The notes under the pieces were generated by a model. The model was not told the origin of the DNA, made no database searches, and was given only the letters and a program-made list of their open reading frames with translations. The position numbers and the translations under genes are program-made. 46,934 nt of DNA from Clostridia bacterium (GTDB lineage: Bacteria > Bacillota > Clostridia > Oscillospirales > RGIG8002): positions 1 through 46,934 of the forward strand of contig JAFRVI010000078.1 of NCBI GenBank assembly GCA_017438525.1. Direction: 5' to 3'. Positions 27,850-37,906 of the stretch are shown here, piece after piece (position 1 is the first letter of the stretch; each line of letters starts with the position of its first letter).

Positions 27850-28428
27850 TTACTGCTGTTTTTCGTGCGCGGACTCGATGATCCCGCGCAGTTCGGACGC
27901 CGCCTGCTCGATGGTGTCATTGACGATGATATGATCGTATCTGTCGGCGTAACCCATCTCGATCTCGGCGCGGGCGAGGCGTTTCTCGATAGCTTCCGGC
28001 GTCTCGGTGCCTCTGCCTTCAAGGCGGCGGCGGAGCTCCTCGATGCTCGGCGGCTTGAGGAATATCGTGACAGAGTCCGGATACTGCTTTTTGACCTGCG
28101 AAGCGCCGTCGACTTCGATATCGAAAACGACGTCCTTGCCCTTCTTCATTGCGGAAAGCACGGGCTTCAGCGGCGTTCCGTAATAGTTCTCGTTATAGAT
28201 CGTATGCTCGAGCAGCTGACCCTTTTTGATCATACGCTCGAACTTTTTGCGCGTGACGTAAAAGTAGTCCACGCCCTCCTGCTCGCCGGGACGCGGAGCG
28301 CGGGTCGTCGCGGAAACCGAGAACACGCAGTCGTCGCGGCCCTTCATATACTCGCCGAGTATAGTCGTCTTTCCGCAGCCCGAGGGGCCGGAAAAGACTA
28401 TCAGTAATCCTTTTCTTTTATTCCTCAT
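27850..28428 (-). CDS. gmk: Guanylate kinase
   Basis: This 192-residue enzyme phosphorylates GMP to GDP with ATP. It has the P-loop FSGPSGCGKTTI, the GMP-binding segment SATTRAPRPGEQEGVDYFYV and TIYNENYYGTPLKPV. The length is typical. The start overlaps the end of remA by 11 bp, which implies translational coupling. Confidence 0.95.
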   Translation of the reverse strand: MRNKRKGLLIVFSGPSGCGKTTILGEYMKGRDDCVFSVSATTRAPRPGEQEGVDYFYVTRKKFERMIKKGQLLEHTIYNENYYGTPLKPVLSAMKKGKDVVFDIEVDGASQVKKQYPDSVTIFLKPPSIEELRRRLEGRGTETPEAIEKRLARAEIEMGYADRYDHIIVNDTIEQAASELRGIIESAHEKQQ

Positions 28429-28672
28429 TCTCTTCTTCCTCCGTCTTTATTCTTGCCGCGATAGTTTCCGGCGCGACCGCCGAAAGCACGCAGTGCTCGG
28501 AATCGGTAACGATGACGGACTTTGTGCGTCTGCCGCAGGTGGCGTCGATAAGCAGTCCCTTTTCACGCGCTTCCGCGACGAGCCGCCGCGTCGGCGCCGA
28601 GACGCCGCCGAGCACCGCGACCACGCGGTCGGCGGCAAGCATATTGCCGTATCCGACGCTGATGAGCTTCAT
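28418..28672 (-). CDS. remA: RemA/DUF370-family regulator
   Basis: This 84-residue protein matches the RemA (YlzA, DUF370) family: MKLISVGYGNMLAADRVVAV, then an LIDATCGRRTKSVIV stretch typical of the fold. In B. subtilis RemA activates biofilm matrix and osmoprotection genes by wrapping DNA. GGAGG lies just before the ATG. It is between yicC and gmk as in B. subtilis. Confidence 0.9.
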   Translation of the reverse strand: MKLISVGYGNMLAADRVVAVLGGVSAPTRRLVAEAREKGLLIDATCGRRTKSVIVTDSEHCVLSAVAPETIAARIKTEEEENEE

Positions 28673-28687
28673 ACGTCTTCCTCCGAA

Positions 28688-29572
28688 TCACTCGATGTTC
28701 TGTATCTGCTCCCTGATCTTTTCGATCTCCGCCTTCACGTCGATAACGATTCCCGTTATCTCCATATCGTTGCACTTGGAGCCGATGGTGTTTATCTCTC
28801 TGTTCATTTCCTGAACGATGAAGTCGAGCCGCTTGCCGACCGGCTCGCCGCCGGACGCTTTCATCGCGGCGCCGAACTGCGAAATATGACTGCGCAGGCG
28901 GACGATCTCTTCCGTGACGTTGGTCTTGTCGGAGAAGACCGCCGCTTCGGTCAGCAGTCTGCCCTCGTCCGGCTGGACGCTCTCGAGCAGTTCTTTTATG
29001 CGGCGGGACAGGCGCTCGAAGTATTCGCGGTTGAGCTCCGGTGCGCGCGCTTCTATTCTGTCAACAAAGCCGGAGATAAGCGCGAGGCGTTCGATTATAT
29101 CCTCCGCCAGCTTGGCGCCTTCGGTGCGGCGCATTTCGTTATAGACGTCCAGCGCCTGCGCCACGACCGCGAACACGTCCGCGGAAAGCGCGTCGGCGTC
29201 CTCCTCGGCGTCGTCGACGATGAAGACGTCCGGGAAGCGCGAGACCGCCGTGGCGGAAATGTCGTCGCGCAGGCCGTGCTTCGCGATCATTTCCTTCAGC
29301 GCGGAAAGGTAGCTCTCGAGCAGTCCGTCGTTGAGGCGGACGCGGGCGAGCGTTCCTTCGCTCTGGCGCACCGTCAGATACGCTTCTATCTTGCCGCGGG
29401 ATATGCGCTCGCGCACGAGCTTTTTCAGCGGATCTTCAAGGAAGCCGTAAAGCTTCGGGACCCTGCTGTTGAATTCAAAGTATCTGTGGTTGACGGAGCG
29501 GATCTCAAAAACGATCTCGCGTCCGTTTACCGACGCTTCGGCTCTGCCGAAGCCGGTCATGCTCAATACCAT
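28688..29572 (-). CDS. yicC: YicC family protein
   Basis: The product (294 residues) begins VLSMTGFGRAE and has the YicC signatures EIRSVNHRYFEFNSR and, near the end, LDFIVQEMNREINTIGSK with a conserved acidic tail. YicC of E. coli has been described as an endoribonuclease; the role in Bacillota is less clear. The ATG at 29572 is chosen because homologues begin just before SMTGFG. This is the first gene of the long operon and follows the promoter at 29646-29673. Confidence 0.9.
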   Translation of the reverse strand: MVLSMTGFGRAEASVNGREIVFEIRSVNHRYFEFNSRVPKLYGFLEDPLKKLVRERISRGKIEAYLTVRQSEGTLARVRLNDGLLESYLSALKEMIAKHGLRDDISATAVSRFPDVFIVDDAEEDADALSADVFAVVAQALDVYNEMRRTEGAKLAEDIIERLALISGFVDRIEARAPELNREYFERLSRRIKELLESVQPDEGRLLTEAAVFSDKTNVTEEIVRLRSHISQFGAAMKASGGEPVGKRLDFIVQEMNREINTIGSKCNDMEITGIVIDVKAEIEKIREQIQNIE

Positions 29573-29645
29573 TTTTACCGTCTTCCTTCTTTCAGAATCG
29601 CCGGAATAATAATCCGGCACAGTAATCCATATTATGAGTAATTAA

Positions 29646-29673
29646 ATTATACCACAACCGTGAGATTTATCAA
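29646..29673 (-). promoter_or_regulatory. Promoter of the yicC-to-prkC operon
   Basis: On the minus strand, TTGATA (29668-29673) and TATAAT (29646-29651) are 16 bp apart, about 75 bp before the yicC start. Confidence 0.75.
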
Positions 29674-29694
29674 GTCTTTTCTAATAAAAATATG

Positions 29695-29727
29695 CAAAAA
29701 CGCCTCTCCGGCTTCCCGGAAAGGCGT
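29695..29727 (-). terminator. Terminator of pncB-rlmH
   Basis: The minus strand forms a 12-bp stem (ACGCCTTTCCGG at 29716-29727, partner at 29700-29711, one mismatch) followed by TTTTTGC. It separates this operon from yicC. Confidence 0.85.
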
Positions 29728-29749
29728 CTGGACAGCGGTTTTATGCAGT

Positions 29750-30229
29750 TTATTTGTGGTATTTCGCTCCCGCGGAAATCGAGAAGGCGCGGTAGATCTG
29801 CTCAAGCAGCATTACGCGGAAAAGCTGATGCGGAAAGGTCATTTTCGACACCGAAAGGCGCATATCAGCGGCGCGCTTGACCTTTTCCGAAAGGCCGTGC
29901 GAACTGCCGACAACGAAGGCGATCCTTCCCTTCCCTTCGGAAGAAATACGGTCGAGCGCGCGCGAAAGCTCCTCCGAGCTCATCTGCTCTCCCTCGACGC
30001 ACATCGCGACGGTATAATGCCCCTCGCACGCTTTGAGTATCGCTTCGCCTTCTTTTTCAAGCGCGGCGGCGATCTGCGCGCCGTTCGGCTTCTCCGGAAG
30101 CGTATGCTCCGCAAGCTCCGCGACCGCCGGCTGACAGTATCGCGAGAGCCGCTTGAGGTATTCGGCGCAGGCGGCGGAAAGCCAGCTTTCCTTCAGCTTG
30201 CCCACGCAGACGAGCTTGACGCCGATCAA
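29750..30229 (-). CDS. rlmH: 23S rRNA (pseudouridine1915-N3)-methyltransferase
   Basis: This 159-residue SPOUT methyltransferase starts VKLVCVGKLKESW and ends with the typical trefoil-knot tail FPHQLFRVMLLEQIYRAFSI...YHK; FVVGSSHGLSEKV is the SAM-binding loop. It methylates pseudouridine 1915 of 23S rRNA. The start is TTG at 30229, overlapping the pncB stop codon (TTGA), with AGGAG about 11 nt upstream. A terminator follows. Confidence 0.95.
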   Translation of the reverse strand: MIGVKLVCVGKLKESWLSAACAEYLKRLSRYCQPAVAELAEHTLPEKPNGAQIAAALEKEGEAILKACEGHYTVAMCVEGEQMSSEELSRALDRISSEGKGRIAFVVGSSHGLSEKVKRAADMRLSVSKMTFPHQLFRVMLLEQIYRAFSISAGAKYHK

Positions 30230-31677
30230 ATGTTATACTGCTCCTTCTTCAGAATCGCGTTCTTGATATCCCAGATGCGCTGCGACAGGTCGACGTAGTA
30301 GTTATGCGGATTCTCGAAGCGGGTGACCTCGCCCCAGAGGGTATCGATCTGCTCGGCGCAGTACTTCTTGATGCTGTCGATATCGGGCAGCTTGTATACG
30401 AGCTTGCCGCCGTCGAAAATGCGCTCGGTGATAAGACGCGCTTTGAAGTTCGTTACGATCATGCGCTTCCATGTGTAATCCGGGTCGAAGATCTCGTAGG
30501 GCTGCGTGTCGTCGATCTTTTCGTCGTAAGCGGTAACGACGTCGGCTATCGCCTTGCCGGTATCGCGCTCGTAGAGGCGGTAGACCTTTTTGAAGTAAGG
30601 CGTGGTGATCTTCGCGGGGTTTTCGCTGATCTTTATCTTCGGGATTATCTCGCCGTCGTTCTCGACCGCGCAGAGCTTGTAGACGCCGCCGAAAACCGGC
30701 TCCGTCTCGCTCGTCACGAGGCGTTCGCCGACGCCGAAGAAGTCTATCTGCGCTCCCTGCACGAGAGTGTCGCGGATGATGCGTTCGTCGAGGGAGTTGC
30801 TGACGACGATCTTGCAGTCGGGGTATCCCGCCGCGTCGAGACGCTGGCGGATCTTTTTCGTCAGGTACGCGATGTCGCCGGAGTCGATGCGTATGCCCAT
30901 CGGGCGCTTGCCCATCGGCGCGAGGACCTCGTCGAACACTTTTATCGCATTCGGAAGGCCGCTCTTCAACACGTTGTAGGTGTCTATAAGCAGGACGCAG
31001 GCGTCCGGATAGGTCTCCGCGTAGGCGGCGAAGGCGTCGTATTCGGTGTCGAACATCTGCACCCATGAATGCGCCATCGTGCCGGAGCACGGGATGTTGA
31101 ACTGCTGGGCGGCCATTACGTTCGAGGTGTTCGCGCAGCCGGCGATGTAGGCGGAGCGCGCGGCGAAGAGCGCGCTGCTCGTGCCGTGGGCGCGGCGCGC
31201 GCCGAATTCGCTTACGGCTCTGCCGTCGGCGGCGCGGACGATGCGGTTCGCCTTCGTCGCGATGAGCGACTGGTGGTTAACAAGCAGAAGCAGCGCGGTT
31301 TCAAGCAGCTGCGCCTGCGCGACCGGGCCGCGCACCGTTACGAGCGGCTCGCCCGGAAAAACAGGCGTGCCTTCCGGTATCGCCCACACGTCGCAAACGA
31401 ATTTGAAGTCGCGGAGGTATTCAAGGAACTCCTCGGAGAACATTTTCTGACGGCGCAGGTAGTCTATATCCTCGCCGGTAAAGCGCAGGTTTGAAATGTA
31501 ATCGACGACGGATTCGAGTCCGGCGCAGACGGCGAAGCCGCCTCCGTCGGGAATGCGGCGGAAAAACGCGTCAAAGTACGCGACCTTTTCGCCGAAGTAT
31601 TTGAGGTATCCGTTCCCCATCGTCATTTCGTAAAAATCCGTGAGCATGGAGATATTGGGCATTCTTTCGTTATTCAT
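30226..31677 (-). CDS. pncB: Nicotinate phosphoribosyltransferase
   Basis: This 483-residue enzyme makes nicotinate mononucleotide from nicotinate and PRPP in the NAD salvage pathway. Family marks include MLTDFYEMTMGNGYLKY at the N-terminus, EFGARRAHG, GTMAHSWVQMF, the catalytic segment IRIDSGDIAYL and FFGVGERLVTSE. Its own promoter lies at 31700-31728 and a GGGAGG site precedes the ATG. The last base pairs overlap rlmH. Confidence 0.95.
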   Translation of the reverse strand: MNNERMPNISMLTDFYEMTMGNGYLKYFGEKVAYFDAFFRRIPDGGGFAVCAGLESVVDYISNLRFTGEDIDYLRRQKMFSEEFLEYLRDFKFVCDVWAIPEGTPVFPGEPLVTVRGPVAQAQLLETALLLLVNHQSLIATKANRIVRAADGRAVSEFGARRAHGTSSALFAARSAYIAGCANTSNVMAAQQFNIPCSGTMAHSWVQMFDTEYDAFAAYAETYPDACVLLIDTYNVLKSGLPNAIKVFDEVLAPMGKRPMGIRIDSGDIAYLTKKIRQRLDAAGYPDCKIVVSNSLDERIIRDTLVQGAQIDFFGVGERLVTSETEPVFGGVYKLCAVENDGEIIPKIKISENPAKITTPYFKKVYRLYERDTGKAIADVVTAYDEKIDDTQPYEIFDPDYTWKRMIVTNFKARLITERIFDGGKLVYKLPDIDSIKKYCAEQIDTLWGEVTRFENPHNYYVDLSQRIWDIKNAILKKEQYNI

Positions 31678-31699
31678 GGAAAACCCTCCCTTTGTTACT

Positions 31700-31728
31700 A
31701 TTTTACCCCCTCCGCGTCATAATTGCAA
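31700..31728 (-). promoter_or_regulatory. Promoter of pncB-rlmH
   Basis: On the minus strand TTGCAA (31723-31728), a 17-bp spacer and TAAAAT (31700-31705). Confidence 0.7.
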
Positions 31729-31827
31729 GATATTATTTATCCGACCGGAAAATTGCATAAAAATACGCCTCCGGAGTTGAGAAAAAGGCGCAATACCACG
31801 ATTCCGCGGCCGCGGAGGAAAAAACTA

Positions 31828-31856
31828 TTGACAAATTACGCGCGCGAACATATAAT
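31828..31856 (+). promoter_or_regulatory. Consensus promoter of asnA-glnN
   Basis: TTGACA (31828-31833) and TATAAT (31851-31856) are separated by 17 bp, a perfect match; the AGGAG site and ATG follow after about 75 bp. Confidence 0.9.
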
Positions 31857-31930
31857 CCAAAATATACAAATATAATGGCGGATTGTTTTTGAATCGGTCC
31901 GCAAACAGAAAACGAAAAGGAGCAACGGAT

Positions 31931-32938
31931 ATGAGCAAGATACACATACCGGCGGGATATTCCTCCGCCCTCTCCCTCTACGAAACGCAGACCGCGATCG
32001 GTCTCATCAAGAGGGTGTTTCAGGATAATCTCTGCTCCGCGCTGAATCTGAAGCGCGTTTCCGCGCCGCTTTTCGTCGATCCCGCGACAGGACTGAACGA
32101 CGACCTCAACGGCGTCGAGCGCCCCGTGCTTTTTGATATTCCCGAGACCGGCGGAAACGCCGCCGTCGTCCATTCGCTCGCCAAATGGAAGCGCCTGGCG
32201 CTTTACGAATACGGCTTCCCCGCGGGCGAAGGGCTCTGCACCGACATGAACGCCATCCGCCGCGACGAAACGCTGGATAACCTCCACTCCGTCTACACCG
32301 ACCAGTGGGACTGGGAAAAGGTCATCACGCGCGAAGACAGGAATACCGAATACCTGAAAAAGACGGTCACCGCCGAGGTAGGCGCGATCTGCGACACCCT
32401 TGATTTCATCAAGTCGAAATATCCGAGCATCACCGTTTCGCTCGACCGCGAGGTCGCGTTCGTCACCACGCAGGAGCTTGAGGACGCGTATCCCGACATG
32501 ACCTCAAAGCAGCGCGAAAACGCCTTCCTGCGACAGCATCACACGGCGTTCATCATGCAGATAGGCGACGCGCTCGCTTCCGGAAAGAAGCACGACGGGC
32601 GCGCTCCCGACTATGACGACTGGAAGCTGAACGGCGACATCATGTTTTACGACGAGCTGCTCGACTGCGCCCTCGAGATATCCTCGATGGGCATCCGCGT
32701 AGACGCCGCCTCGATGGACGAGCAACTGAAAAAGGCGAACGCCGACGAGCGCCGCCGCTTCCCCTTCCACAAAATGGTGCTGAACGGCACTCTGCCGCTG
32801 ACGATAGGCGGCGGTATCGGACAGTCGCGGCTCTGCATGCTGCTGCTTGAAAAGGCGCACATCGGCGAGGTACAGGTCTCAGTATGGGACGAGGACACCG
32901 TCGCCGCCTGCCGCAGGCACGGCGTAAAGCTGCTCTGA
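31931..32938 (+). CDS. asnA: Aspartate-ammonia ligase (asparagine synthetase A)
   Basis: This 335-residue class II synthetase-like enzyme makes asparagine from aspartate, ammonia and ATP. Signatures include IPAGYSSALSLYETQTAIG, SAPLFVDPATGLNDDLNG, HSLAKWKRLALYEYGF and near the end LTIGGGIGQSRLCMLLLEK. The ATG at 31931 with AAGGAG upstream is preferred over an upstream frame extension that would begin before the SD. It lies 17 bp before glnN, so both are probably expressed together. It uses free ammonia, as does glutamine synthetase. Confidence 0.95.
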   Translation: MSKIHIPAGYSSALSLYETQTAIGLIKRVFQDNLCSALNLKRVSAPLFVDPATGLNDDLNGVERPVLFDIPETGGNAAVVHSLAKWKRLALYEYGFPAGEGLCTDMNAIRRDETLDNLHSVYTDQWDWEKVITREDRNTEYLKKTVTAEVGAICDTLDFIKSKYPSITVSLDREVAFVTTQELEDAYPDMTSKQRENAFLRQHHTAFIMQIGDALASGKKHDGRAPDYDDWKLNGDIMFYDELLDCALEISSMGIRVDAASMDEQLKKANADERRRFPFHKMVLNGTLPLTIGGGIGQSRLCMLLLEKAHIGEVQVSVWDEDTVAACRRHGVKLL

Positions 32939-32955
32939 CGAGAAAGGAAAGAACG

Positions 32956-35055
<2,100 letters not shown>

Positions 35056-35075
35056 AAGGCGCATAATAACAAACG

Positions 35076-35106
35076 ACTCCCGACCGCAAGGCCGGGAGTT
35101 TTTTTA
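35076..35106 (+). terminator. Terminator of asnA-glnN
   Basis: ACTCCCG (35076-35082) pairs with CGGGAGT (35093-35099), followed by a T-run. Confidence 0.9.
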
Positions 35107-35178
35107 CCCGAATGATGATATACCGTTCCCGCTGTCCCTCGGAAAGCTCGCGCCCGGTTGAGTCTTCGCGGGAAAAAC

Positions 35179-35403
35179 TTACTCCTTTGTCTCCTCCAGC
35201 AGATTCGGCTTCGTTTCGCGCAATATTCTCAAGGCAGCTGAGTAGAGCTCTGCTGGGCTTGATTCGGAATTCGCCTCTATAAAGCGCAGCATCTCGTTCA
35301 CTTCTTTGTCCGTCGGAAGACTGCCTACTATCCACATTATTCGGGCTTCCGACATTTTCGTACGCGCCAGTTTGCGCGTCAAGGTTATTTCTGCCTGCGT
35401 CAT
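35179..35403 (-). CDS. Small unknown protein (islet protein 1)
   Basis: I do not recognise this 74-residue protein. The ATG at 35403 has GAGAGG at SD distance; an in-frame ATG 24 bp upstream has no SD. It is predicted to be mostly helical, hydrophilic, with no membrane segment. Its core (ARIMWIVGSLPTDKEVNEML...SPAELYSAALRIL) lines up with the next small gene (VGIMTMLDTSEKRAAMEEYL...HPTEQQILRQLKEIL), so the two seem to be paralogues. It lies between glnN and spoIVB in a patch of composition unlike its neighbours. No terminator or promoter was seen next to it. Confidence 0.55.
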   Translation of the reverse strand: MTQAEITLTRKLARTKMSEARIMWIVGSLPTDKEVNEMLRFIEANSESSPAELYSAALRILRETKPNLLEETKE

Positions 35404-35461
35404 ATTGTGTCCTCTCACTTTCATCAATTATGCCGTTTATTTGTTTTATCCACGCATAAGC

Positions 35462-35704
35462 TTACTCCACTCCCTCGTTCAGCCCTCCGTACTGCCGCAG
35501 TATCTCCTTCAGCTGCCGAAGTATCTGCTGCTCCGTCGGGTGTTTGTTGCCCTTGTAGTACTCCGCGTGAAGATACTCTTCCATTGCCGCCCTCTTCTCC
35601 GAGGTATCCAGCATCGTCATTATCCCAACTGTTGTTTCCTCGTTCAACCCGATACTCTTCATCCAACGAATCAGGTGTTGCTGGCATCGTGTTAATATAT
35701 GCAT
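35462..35704 (-). CDS. Small unknown protein (islet protein 2)
   Basis: This unknown protein of 80 residues (or 66 if the inner ATG at 35662 is used) has a helical core, MTMLDTSEKRAAMEEYLHA and HPTEQQILRQLKEIL. A G-rich GGGGGA site lies about 9 nt before the first ATG (35704); no SD is visible before the inner one. It is similar to the preceding small protein and in the same orientation. A different frame (35424-35843) is also open through this DNA, and its N-terminal 70 codons (such as DVGFILIASGSYEEM) could be the remains of another gene. Confidence 0.5.
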   Translation of the reverse strand: MHILTRCQQHLIRWMKSIGLNEETTVGIMTMLDTSEKRAAMEEYLHAEYYKGNKHPTEQQILRQLKEILRQYGGLNEGVE

Positions 35705-35848
35705 CTTTCAATTCCCCCATTTCTTCGTAAGAGCCGGACGCAATCAGGATGAATCCAACATCTTCTTTTGTTGCTTCTATAGGATTATACCGCCCATTAA
35801 GTCCGATAAACGGGACTTTCGATAATTCCCGGACAAAAAACACCTCGC
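35705..35848 (-). other. Possible gene remnant upstream of islet protein 2
   Basis: The open frame ending at 35424 enters here with a GTG at 35843, only a few bases after the T-run of the spoIVB terminator, so a start at that place is doubtful. The peptide (SKVPFIGLNGRYNPIEATKE then DVGFILIASGSYEEM) looks more like protein than noise. It could be a decayed gene or the upstream part of islet protein 2 after a frameshift. Confidence 0.3.
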
Positions 35849-35882
35849 AAAAAAGCCCCTTGAACGATCTGTCAAAGGGGCT
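35849..35882 (-). terminator. Terminator of spoIVB
   Basis: AGCCCCTT on the plus strand (35854-35861) pairs with AAGGGGCT (35875-35882), with a run of A on the left that gives a T-run on the minus strand. Confidence 0.85.
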
Positions 35883-35920
35883 GTTTGTTTACTTTGCGTT
35901 TTTAATTATTATCCTTATTG

Positions 35921-37108
35921 TCAACCTATCAGGTCGTACATCCTCTCCGCAAAAACGGCGTAGCCGCTGGTGGGATCGTTGACTAAAACGTGAGTTACCG
36001 CACCGATGATCTTGCCGTTCTGGATTATCGGGCTGCCGCTCATCCCCTGCACGATGCCGCCGGTAAGTTCAAGCAGCTTTTCGTCGGTTATCTTTATTAT
36101 CATATTCCTACCACTGCCCTTGTCGTCGTTGACGATGCTCGTTATGCGCACGTCGTATTCCGCCTTGCCGCCGTCTATCGCGGGGGTAATCAGCTTCGCG
36201 TCGCCGATCTCGATCTCTTGCTTCAGCGCGATAGGCATTCTATCCCCTTCGACCGCCGCGGTCAGCTTGCCGTAAACTCCGAGCTCGCTGTTGCCGTGAA
36301 GCTCGCCGATGACGGTCTCCTGGTCGAAGAAGCCGTAAAGCTCGCCGGGCGAGCCCTTCTCGCCCTTCTTGACACCGCTTATCGTCGTTTTGACGATCTC
36401 GCCCTGCGCGGCGGGCATAAGCGCCTCGGTATCGGAATCGTAGATGCCGTGTCCGAGACCGACGAAAAGGCCGGTTTCGGGCTCGTAAAAGCTTATCGTG
36501 CCTATTCCTGCCGCGCTGTCGCGCACCCAGATACCGAGCTTGTATTTGCCGTCGTCGGCGGAAAGCGCGGGAGTCAGCGTTACGGTCTTCTTCACGTCGC
36601 CGCGCTCAAGGACGAGCGTCGCTTCCGCGCCGCCGGAGGCGTTTATCAGCGACGTGACATCGCTGTTTTTCGTCAGGCGCACGCCGTTGACGCTTTTGAG
36701 CAGGTCGCCCTTTTCAATTCCGGCGTCGCGGGCGGGGTTTTCGGTCCCCCGCTCCGTGTTTATGTCGCTGAAGCCGACGACGATGAGCCCGTTGGTATAC
36801 ATCTTCAGCCCGAAGGCCTCGCCGCCGATAACGACGGAGTTCTCCGCGACCGTTCTCAGCTTTACCGTTTTAAGCGGAATGAAGCCGAAGAGCCGCGCGG
36901 TACCCTTGAAGCTGCCGTCGCCCGCGGAGGTCTGCGCCGCGCCGCCGTTCGCCCGCACCGTAACGGACGCGCCCGCGAGGGTGAACTCCTGTCTGTCCTT
37001 GACGTAATACTCGTCTGCGACCCTGCTGCGCGCATAAAACCATGCTCCCGCAAGCCCTCCTAAAATAAAGAGCGCGACGAGAAGTATTACGAGCGTTTTC
37101 TTTATCAA
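35921..37108 (-). CDS. spoIVB: SpoIVB peptidase (S55)
   Basis: This 395-residue protein has an N-terminal membrane anchor (KKTLVILLVALFILGG), a PDZ domain (about 110-185, with GIEKGDLLKSVNGVRL) and an S55 serine protease domain with GLGHGIYDSD (catalytic His) and QGMSGSPIIQNGKIIGAVTH (catalytic Ser). In B. subtilis SpoIVB is made in the forespore and cleaves SpoIVFA to release sigma-K activation in the mother cell. The start is TTG at 37108 with AGGTG upstream. spo0A, which often follows spoIVB in Bacilli, is not present here. Confidence 0.95.
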   Translation of the reverse strand: MIKKTLVILLVALFILGGLAGAWFYARSRVADEYYVKDRQEFTLAGASVTVRANGGAAQTSAGDGSFKGTARLFGFIPLKTVKLRTVAENSVVIGGEAFGLKMYTNGLIVVGFSDINTERGTENPARDAGIEKGDLLKSVNGVRLTKNSDVTSLINASGGAEATLVLERGDVKKTVTLTPALSADDGKYKLGIWVRDSAAGIGTISFYEPETGLFVGLGHGIYDSDTEALMPAAQGEIVKTTISGVKKGEKGSPGELYGFFDQETVIGELHGNSELGVYGKLTAAVEGDRMPIALKQEIEIGDAKLITPAIDGGKAEYDVRITSIVNDDKGSGRNMIIKITDEKLLELTGGIVQGMSGSPIIQNGKIIGAVTHVLVNDPTSGYAVFAERMYDLIG

Positions 37109-37154
37109 TCAAATCACCTCTACGGGTATTCTGCCCGAACGGACGTGATTTATT

Positions 37155-37769
37155 TTACCGGAACTTCTTGAAAAACGCGATTATGACCGAGCCGACGGCG
37201 TTGCCGGCGGTCACGATGAGCACGTATACGGCGGCGTCGAGTGACCACGCGTTCGCCGCGGAAATGTAATACATATCCGCGATGCAGTGGTTGAAGCCCG
37301 CGACGATGAAGACGGCGATAGGCAGAATGACCGCGACGGTCTTCATAAATCCGCTCTCGACCGTTTTGAAGGTGTCGACCGCGAGGAACATCAGCATTCC
37401 GCAGAATATCGCCAGCAGGAAGGTGCTGTACCACGCGTCGCCGAGCTTCGCTTCGACGGAGGCGGTCACCGCTTCGCTCATCTTTTCGAACATACGCGTC
37501 GCTCGGATGGCGTAACCCGCGAGAAGCGCGCCGCAGAGGTTGCCTATCCATATCTGCGCCAGTGTTTTCCACGTGGACTTATCCTCCACGACGTAGCCGA
37601 TCTTGCCGGTGAAAAGGTTGAATTTCCAGACGCAGACCATAAACAGTCCGAGCGCGAACATGAACGCGCCGAGAAGCTTATTCGGGCAAATCATATACAC
37701 GGTGCCGCCGATGCTTATCATAAGCCCCGCCGCGATCGCCTGAACGAATGTTTTCGCTTGTTTCAGCAT
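37155..37769 (-). CDS. Formate/nitrite transporter (FNT) family channel
   Basis: This 204-residue protein has six membrane segments and the FNT marks FNLFTGKIGYV (loop after helix 2) and GFNHCIADMYYI (helix 5 with the central histidine). FNT channels carry small anions such as formate, nitrite, hydrosulfide or lactate. It is shorter than the usual 250-290 residues, mostly at the ends. A promoter (37808-37836) lies upstream. It is 46 bp from spoIVB on the same strand and may be co-transcribed with it. Confidence 0.85.
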   Translation of the reverse strand: MLKQAKTFVQAIAAGLMISIGGTVYMICPNKLLGAFMFALGLFMVCVWKFNLFTGKIGYVVEDKSTWKTLAQIWIGNLCGALLAGYAIRATRMFEKMSEAVTASVEAKLGDAWYSTFLLAIFCGMLMFLAVDTFKTVESGFMKTVAVILPIAVFIVAGFNHCIADMYYISAANAWSLDAAVYVLIVTAGNAVGSVIIAFFKKFR

Positions 37770-37807
37770 AACGCATCACCCTTCGTTTCATATTTTTGAA
37801 TAATTGA

Positions 37808-37836
37808 ATATTAGCATACTTTGGGAAAACTTGCAA
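37808..37836 (-). promoter_or_regulatory. Promoter of the FNT gene
   Basis: On the minus strand TTGCAA (37831-37836), 17 bp, TAATAT (37808-37813), about 40 bp before the ATG. Confidence 0.75.
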
Positions 37837-37844
37837 GCGTTTCC

Positions 37845-37874
37845 GCATAAATCGCGCGCATTTGGCAAATACTC
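37845..37874 (+). promoter_or_regulatory. Candidate sigma-F promoter of spoIIR
   Basis: GCATA (37845-37849), a 15-bp spacer and GCAAATACTC (37865-37874) agree in part with the sigma-F consensus (GYWTA, about 15 bp, GGNRANANTW). No good sigma-A promoter is seen before spoIIR. In B. subtilis spoIIR is sigma-F dependent. Confidence 0.45.
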
Positions 37875-37906
37875 CCTTTGAACGCCTAAGAAAAGGAATG
37901 ATGAAA

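Noticed and set aside
31733-32287. A 184-codon open frame on the minus strand opposite the start of asnA
   Set aside because: It covers the asnA promoter and coding start in antisense and has no motif.
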